DNA of 25,194 nt from a virus: the IMG/VR virus record IMGVR_UViG_3300030429_000008, positions 1 to 25,194 of that record; one strand, written 5' to 3'. Made by a program: the position numbers and the translations under genes. Below the pieces are notes generated by a model. The model was not told the origin of the DNA and ran no database searches. It worked only from the letters and a program-made list of their open reading frames with translations. Position 1 is the stretch's first letter, and each line of letters begins with the position of its first letter. Below are positions 21,889 to 25,194 of the stretch, piece by piece.

Positions 21889-22457
21889 GCCGCGCGCTTC
21901 CAGTCATCAATCGCCAGATTGTCGCTTGTAGCGACAGCAGCCAGCGCTACCTCGGCGTCCGGTCCCGTATCGGCCGCGCCCGGGCTATCCGCCCGCAGCG
22001 CCCGCAACTGGGCGATGTTGCTTGCCACTTTGGGGGCCTGTGCGATGATCCGGACGGCCTCTTTCTGCATCGAGACGCCCCGAAACTTGTGCAGCTCGCG
22101 CGCGCCGAAGTAGAACGCGACAATGGCACCCATCAGCGCCCAGAGCGGTTCCGGGACCAGGGCGAGGCCCTGCATGCGCTCGGCAAACCAGATCGGGTCC
22201 GACATGGCCGACCAGAAGAGAAAGATGCAGCCAAAAGCCATGGCCGGGCGCGGCAGGCGGTTGAGCCCGTCGATCAGCGCTGACCACCAGTTGTTGCCAT
22301 GGCCGAACTCCGCAGCCATCTGCGAAAGGGCAGCTTGCTGAAAGGACGCCTCGCGCGCATCCGCCGCCTCGGCATTGGGTCGAAAGACCTCCGCCGTCTC
22401 GGCAATGACATTGCGCCCGCCACCAAAGAGCGCGCCCAGTAATCGGATCAGCCCCAT
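21885..22457 (-). CDS. Holin, GTA 3-TM type
   Basis: This 190-residue protein begins MGLIRLLGALFGGGRNVIAETAE, with the conserved opening of the GTA holin 3TM family. A hydrophobic block lies at residues ~71-118: PAMAFGCIFLFWSAMSDPIW, GLALVPEPLWALMGAIVAF, YFGARELHKFRG. This gives two strong and one weaker membrane segment. It would form inner-membrane holes through which the endolysin upstream reaches the cell wall. Its ATG overlaps the endolysin stop by ten bases (ATGGGGCTGA), so expression is coupled. Confidence 0.85.
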   Translation of the reverse strand: MGLIRLLGALFGGGRNVIAETAEVFRPNAEAADAREASFQQAALSQMAAEFGHGNNWWSALIDGLNRLPRPAMAFGCIFLFWSAMSDPIWFAERMQGLALVPEPLWALMGAIVAFYFGARELHKFRGVSMQKEAVRIIAQAPKVASNIAQLRALRADSPGAADTGPDAEVALAAVATSDNLAIDDWKRAA

Positions 22458-23059
22458 GATACCACCCTTTGTTTGAAATCTGCGTCGGACATGCGGTAGC
22501 GCGCTGCCATGAATTCCTCGGCGCGCCTGATCCAGCCGCCTTTGCCGCCTGCGCGGGCGCGCGCGAACTTGCGGCTTGCGGGCCGCGCATCGGCGAGGCG
22601 GAAATAGTAGTTGCGCCGGGCAATCGCGTAGGCGTCGGCGATATGGGCGGGGGCCGCGTCATGGGCGGCCTGCACCGCGCGCAGGGTCGCCGGTCCGATT
22701 GCGCCGTCGGCAGTGGCGGGAAAGCCCATCTCTGTCACAAGGAGCTGCAGGATTTTCACGGAATTGGACCCGGCGTTGACCTGCATGTCGAACACGCTCG
22801 CCTGCAGCGCCTCGGGCAGTTCCGCGATGCGTGGCCGCACGAAATAATGCTCGATGAAAATATCGACGGCGCGGGCGCGGGTCATAAGGCGAACATCGGC
22901 CACGTCCACGTCGCCATCCCGGTCGAGATCAAGACCGAGGCTGCGCATGGTGTGGATCGTGACGCCAAAATTGGTGGCCCCACCGGGATCGGCCGGGTCA
23001 TTCACAAAGCCGCCCTCGCGGGCAACAATCTCTTCGGCAATGGTTCGGACTGTTTGCAT
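22448..23059 (-). CDS. Endolysin, GH108 N-acetylmuramidase with EF-hand-like loop
   Basis: This 203-residue protein has the GH108 motif EGGFVNDPADPGGATNFGVT with Glu15 the likely catalytic acid. DFNVNAG-like FDMQVNAGSNSVKILQ follows, and a peptidoglycan-binding-type GAIGPATLRAVQAAH region in the C-terminal part. Residues 44-55 (DLDRDGDVDVAD) form a calcium-binding EF-hand/dockerin-type loop inserted after the active-site region. No signal peptide is present, so it needs the holin downstream. The ATG is at 23059, five bases after GGGGGG, and the ribosome site lies in a hairpin (see separate entry). It cleaves the glycan backbone of peptidoglycan at lysis. Confidence 0.9.
   Translation of the reverse strand: MQTVRTIAEEIVAREGGFVNDPADPGGATNFGVTIHTMRSLGLDLDRDGDVDVADVRLMTRARAVDIFIEHYFVRPRIAELPEALQASVFDMQVNAGSNSVKILQLLVTEMGFPATADGAIGPATLRAVQAAHDAAPAHIADAYAIARRNYYFRLADARPASRKFARARAGGKGGWIRRAEEFMAARYRMSDADFKQRVVSWG
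22895..22930 (-). other. EF-hand/dockerin-like Ca-binding loop within endolysin
   Basis: Residues 44-55 read D-L-D-R-D-G-D-V-D-V-A-D, matching the D-x-D-x-D-G-x-(I/V)-x-x-x-(D/E) calcium loop at positions 1, 3, 5, 6, 8 and 12. Only one such loop is seen. It lies between the catalytic motif and the central helices. Confidence 0.7.
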
Positions 23060-23063
23060 GGGT

Positions 23064-23093
23064 GCCCCCCTTTCCCGTCAGGATAAAGGGGGC
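23064..23093 (-). promoter_or_regulatory. Strong hairpin covering the endolysin ribosome binding site
   Basis: In the 42-bp gap after the Mor-like gene, the minus strand has GCCCCCTTT, an 11-base loop and AAAGGGGGGC, an 8-9 bp stem with mostly G-C pairs. The 3' arm is the purine-rich ribosome site of the endolysin, five bases before ATG 23059. No T-run follows, so it is more likely a translation or attenuation control than a plain terminator. Function inferred. Confidence 0.6.
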
Positions 23094-23101
23094 CGCAAAG
23101 C

Positions 23102-23491
23102 TTATTCAGATGAAGCCTTTCGCATGACCTTGAGGAGGGGTGGTTCTTCCTCCTCTGCCAGCTCCGCCTTGACCTGCAAGACGCGGCGGGCGGTGACGCC
23201 GAAACGGTTGGCCAGTTCATTAACCGGCGTATCCGGGGCCTCGCGCAGGGCTTGTTTGAGCCCCTCCCGGGCCTGAGCGCGGCCCGAGGGCACGTCCAGA
23301 TATTCGCCAGCGTAGCGGGCGGAAATCCATCTGGCAATATCCCGACCCGCCAGCGTCACTAGGAGGCTGTCGGCAAGGCGGGTGCCAGGCACATAAAGCC
23401 GCATACCGCCTACGCGCGACAGGAACCGCTCGACCGGGGTGTCGCCCAGATCGGCGCGCATCTCGTCAATCCAAGAGGGTTCACGCTCCAT
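23102..23491 (-). CDS. Mor-like transcription activator
   Basis: This 129-residue protein has a Mor/C-family layout: an N-terminal acidic helical part (MEREPSWIDEMRADLGDTPV), a central beta strand (GGMRLYVPGTRLAD) and a C-terminal helix-turn-helix (residues ~88-108: TPVNELANRFGVTARRVLQ). The 'G-G-x-R-x-Y-(V/I)-P' strand followed by R-D-x-x-(I/L)-W is the classic Mor signature. In Mu, Mor turns on the middle promoter and C the late ones. Here a single family member lies right before lysis and packaging genes, so it may trigger them. The ATG overlaps the 83-aa ORF stop by eleven bases. Confidence 0.85.
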   Translation of the reverse strand: MEREPSWIDEMRADLGDTPVERFLSRVGGMRLYVPGTRLADSLLVTLAGRDIARWISARYAGEYLDVPSGRAQAREGLKQALREAPDTPVNELANRFGVTARRVLQVKAELAEEEEPPLLKVMRKASSE

Positions 23492-23732
23492 GGGGGGCCT
23501 TCCTGCGCCGCCGCCCCGGGGGCTGGGTGTGCCGCCGGGTGATGGTCACGACGCAGCCGCCCTCGATCCTGTAGACGAACCCGCCGCTGATCACGCCGCA
23601 GGCTCCGGCCTCGAGACCTTGATCCACCACGCGCCCGATCTCGCGGCGCACCGCGTCGATATCCATGCCCTTGACCCGCTCGAGATAGCGGATCACGGCA
23701 TGGTCAGAGGCGGGGTGGCGGGGCTTTTTCAC
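23481..23732 (-). CDS. Small hypothetical early protein (possible DUF4258/BECR-like)
   Basis: This 83-residue protein begins at GTG 23732, overlapping the GemA-like stop as GTGA. It reads KKPRHPASDHAVIRYLERVK and then DIDAVRREIGRVVDQGLEAG and GGFVYRIEGGCVVTITRR, ending in a basic tail (RRRRKAPHGA). The H-A-x-x-R-x-x-E-R start and final V-V-T strand resemble DUF4258, a small RelE/BECR-related fold. The match is loose. A small nuclease or RNA-binding role is possible. Placement between GemA-like and Mor-like genes suggests an early or middle regulatory function. Confidence 0.6.
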   Translation of the reverse strand: MKKPRHPASDHAVIRYLERVKGMDIDAVRREIGRVVDQGLEAGACGVISGGFVYRIEGGCVVTITRRHTQPPGRRRRKAPHGA

Positions 23733-24181
23733 CGGCGGTGATCCTCCCAGTCAAAGTCGATCTGGGCGCGCTCACCCCAAGACTTGAGCGCTTGGATCAC
23801 GTCGTCGATCAGCTTCCACTCGCGCAGCATGTCGACGTCGGCCGGGACCGATCCCCAGACGCCTCCGAACCGAGCGCGGATGAACTTGTTGAGCCCGGCG
23901 CGGGAGGGGTCGCGCAACGCGCCCGACTGGCCGAGCTTGCGCCAGAGTACATGGATCATGCGCAGATCGGCGCGCGGTGCGGGCTTGTGGCGCGGGTTGT
24001 GGGGCTTGTCCTCGAACCCGGCCTGCTTCAGCCGGTTAACGATCAACCGCAGCTCGCCGTCGTTCATGTCGCGCAAGCTGACCTTGCCGGTGACGCTGAC
24101 CTGCAAATCGCGGCGCGCGTCCTCGTCGAGCCCCAACTGGCGGCAAGCCGCGAAGATCAGTTGTTGCAGCGCGCGGTTCAT
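23729..24181 (-). CDS. gemA: GemA-like regulatory protein (Mu gp16 type)
   Basis: This 150-residue protein begins MNRALQQLIFAACRQLGLDED and has VTGKVSLRDMNDGELRLIVNRLKQAGFE, the GemA family signature (L-G-L-D, then T-G-K-x-S, then L..V...L...GF). The C-terminal half (ADLRMIHVLWRKLGQSGALRDPSRAGLNKFIRARFG) is a second conserved helical domain. In Mu, GemA affects host DNA gyrase-related gene expression and supercoiling. I chose ATG 24181 because TGAGGGA lies upstream and the longer frame has no such signal. It follows the DUF3164 gene by four bases. Confidence 0.8.
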   Translation of the reverse strand: MNRALQQLIFAACRQLGLDEDARRDLQVSVTGKVSLRDMNDGELRLIVNRLKQAGFEDKPHNPRHKPAPRADLRMIHVLWRKLGQSGALRDPSRAGLNKFIRARFGGVWGSVPADVDMLREWKLIDDVIQALKSWGERAQIDFDWEDHRR

Positions 24182-24185
24182 TCCC

Positions 24186-24836
24186 TCAGACCTTCGCCAG
24201 ATCGATGGTGATCGGCTCCCATGACGCATCATGTGCCGCCCTGTGCCAGCAGCGCACGTAGGTCTTTGAGCCGACGGTGCGCATCGCGTCGCGGATTGCG
24301 TCCTGCCCACGTTTCCAGCGTGCATCGGTGCTGTCACGGCGCAGGAGCATGAAGATCAGAGCGCGGTTGATCTGGCCCTGCTTGTCAGTGTTGAAGGCAT
24401 CGGTCACAAGGCCACGCAACTCGGCGCGCGCCTCTGCGGACCACTCGTTCAGACACTCGTCGAAGAGCTGCTTTGCCGTCTGCAATTCGGGGCCAAAATC
24501 AATCCGGTCGGACACGCGCACCTCGACCTTGTAGAGCTGGTCGATGCTCATCAGCGTCTTGTTGCCCTTCTTGCCGCCAATCCTTGCGTCGTATTCTTGA
24601 GCAAGGATCGCCTCGAAGGCGCTGATGTCGTCGAAAGTGTGTGCCTTAAAGCGCTTGACCTGTTCGGACAGCGGCAGGCCGTAGCTGACGATCTTGCGCA
24701 CGGTTTCATCCTCGAGCAGATGCTGCGGCTTGACCGTTTCCAGAGGCTGCCAGCCGCCCCGGCCGTCGCCCATATAGATATTGCCGTCGATCTCGCGGCG
24801 TCCGTCCGGGATGTGATGAGGGGTGAATTCAGACAT
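24186..24836 (-). CDS. DUF3164 family protein, Mu-like early gene
   Basis: This 216-residue protein begins MSEFTPHHIPDGRREIDGNIYMGDG, and contains LLEDETVRKIVSYGLPLSEQVKRFKAHTFDDI and FALLAQEYDAR-type helices, then VEVRVSDRIDFGPELQTAKQLFDECLNEW and a late AIRDAMRTVGSKTYVRCWHR. This is the DUF3164 pattern found in the early region of Mu-like phages; its biochemical role is not known. I chose ATG 24836 (AGGAG eight bases before it, just after the preceding TAA); a longer frame at 25004 would read antiparallel into another gene. It is conserved and probably acts in early phage replication. Confidence 0.8.
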   Translation of the reverse strand: MSEFTPHHIPDGRREIDGNIYMGDGRGGWQPLETVKPQHLLEDETVRKIVSYGLPLSEQVKRFKAHTFDDISAFEAILAQEYDARIGGKKGNKTLMSIDQLYKVEVRVSDRIDFGPELQTAKQLFDECLNEWSAEARAELRGLVTDAFNTDKQGQINRALIFMLLRRDSTDARWKRGQDAIRDAMRTVGSKTYVRCWHRAAHDASWEPITIDLAKV

Positions 24837-24837
24837 T

Positions 24838-25038
24838 TTACTCTCCTGTTGAAGGGGGTGTTGAAAGCAGGCGCGGACCCACGCCATGCAGTGCGCAGAC
24901 GGCGGCCATGGCGGCGATCTCGTCCATCGAGCAGAGTGTGCTGCCGCGCGGACCAAGGAGGTCCACCTTGGCCACGCCCGAGGCCGCGAGGCGCAGCATC
25001 TCATCGGGGCTCCAGCGGTTGAGTTCGGGGGCGTTCAT
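24838..25038 (-). CDS. Small early hypothetical protein
   Basis: This 66-residue protein (MNAPELNRWSPDEMLRLAAS...) reads across a helical, Ala/Met-rich sequence with CSMDEIAAMAAVCALHGVGP and a short Pro-rich tail. Its ATG overlaps the previous stop (ATGA) and its TAA is one base before the DUF3164 ATG; its 3' end carries that gene's ribosome binding site. No recognised family. The tight fit between neighbours supports it as a real gene of the early operon. Confidence 0.65.
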   Translation of the reverse strand: MNAPELNRWSPDEMLRLAASGVAKVDLLGPRGSTLCSMDEIAAMAAVCALHGVGPRLLSTPPSTGE

Positions 25039-25194
25039 GCGTCGGTCTCCTTGTCGTCAAGAATGGCGTCGATCAGATTGTCGCGGATCACGACCTCGAG
25101 AATGCGGACGGCGAGCGCCTTGGTCTGCACGCCCCGCGCGAGGGCATGCGGCTCGAGCGCGCCACGGACTTCGGCGTTGAGCCGGGTCAGCTGC
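25035..25194 (-). CDS. C-terminal part of an early gene (5' end beyond window)
   Basis: The frame ending in TGA at 25035-25037 is open to the right edge, giving 52 residues: QLTRLNAEVRGALEPHALAR, then GVQTKALAVRILEVVIRDNL and IDAILDDKETDA. It is helical and charged. No family is recognised from this fragment. It continues the same strand and operon as the genes to the left. Confidence 0.6.
   Translation of the reverse strand, partial: QLTRLNAEVRGALEPHALARGVQTKALAVRILEVVIRDNLIDAILDDKETDA

Noticed and set aside
24186-25004. Longer N-terminus for the DUF3164 gene
   Set aside because: The extra 56 residues lie in an Arg/Ser-rich frame over another gene, whereas ATG 24836 has AGGAG and sits right after the preceding stop.

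Overview
The window is the middle and late part of a Mu-like (transposable) prophage, in a high-GC genome that looks like an alphaproteobacterium of the Rhodobacteraceae type. The evidence is strong GC bias in third codon positions, protein families typical of Rhodobacteraceae transposable prophages, and a head order matching phage Mu: gp27-like, terminase, DUF935 portal, Mu F-like, Mu G-like, protease/scaffold. Every gene I accept lies on the minus strand, so the phage reads from the right edge to the left edge. Genes are packed tightly, usually with 1-11 nt overlaps, and look like one long translationally coupled late operon. No integrase, transposase, repressor, tRNA or host gene is in view. 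The transposition genes would lie beyond the right edge, and the end of the tail-fibre gene lies beyond the left edge.

Layout from right to left (transcription order). 25194-23480: end of the early region, with the C-terminus of an unknown gene, a 66-aa ORF, a DUF3164 protein, a GemA-like regulator and an 83-aa ORF. 23491-23102: a Mor-like transcription activator, the likely switch to later expression. 23093-21544: lysis block, with a GH108 endolysin carrying an EF-hand-like loop, a GTA-type three-TM holin and a DUF2730 membrane/coiled-coil protein. 21547-16290: DNA packaging and portal block, with a small winged-helix-like protein, DUF3486, terminase large subunit, DUF935 portal and a Mu F-like protein with a C-terminal BECR-type nuclease-like domain. 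16210-12598: head assembly, with a Mu G-like protein, a 314-bp gap with unusual repeats, protease with a nested scaffold gene, a small decoration-like protein, major capsid protein and a hypothetical. 12513-11533: head-tail connection (DUF1320, a tail-terminator-like protein and a 41-aa ORF).

11536-1: a long-tail module unlike the contractile tail of Mu. It has a siphovirus-type tail tube, two tail-assembly chaperone frames joined by a probable -1 frameshift, a lambda-type tape measure (869 aa), two distal-tail or hub proteins, a DUF6950/NlpC-like cysteine peptidase, a 1047-aa tail-tip protein with a 10-residue repeat shaft, four small tail-fibre-region proteins, and a partial LamG-like fibre with 60-bp tandem repeats at the window edge.

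Taken together this is a Mu-type packaging module joined to a non-contractile tail, the same overall plan as the siphovirus-like transposable phages B3, D3112 and RcapMu (named from general knowledge, not from a search). The most useful points beyond routine annotation are the A-AAA-AAC-TGA frameshift site and the start-less DUF1799-like frame behind it, the in-frame nested scaffold start, adjacent 11-bp repeats in one non-coding gap with a third copy in another, the EF-hand-like insert in the endolysin, a hairpin covering the endolysin ribosome binding site, and the two tandem-repeat systems in the tail tip and fibre.
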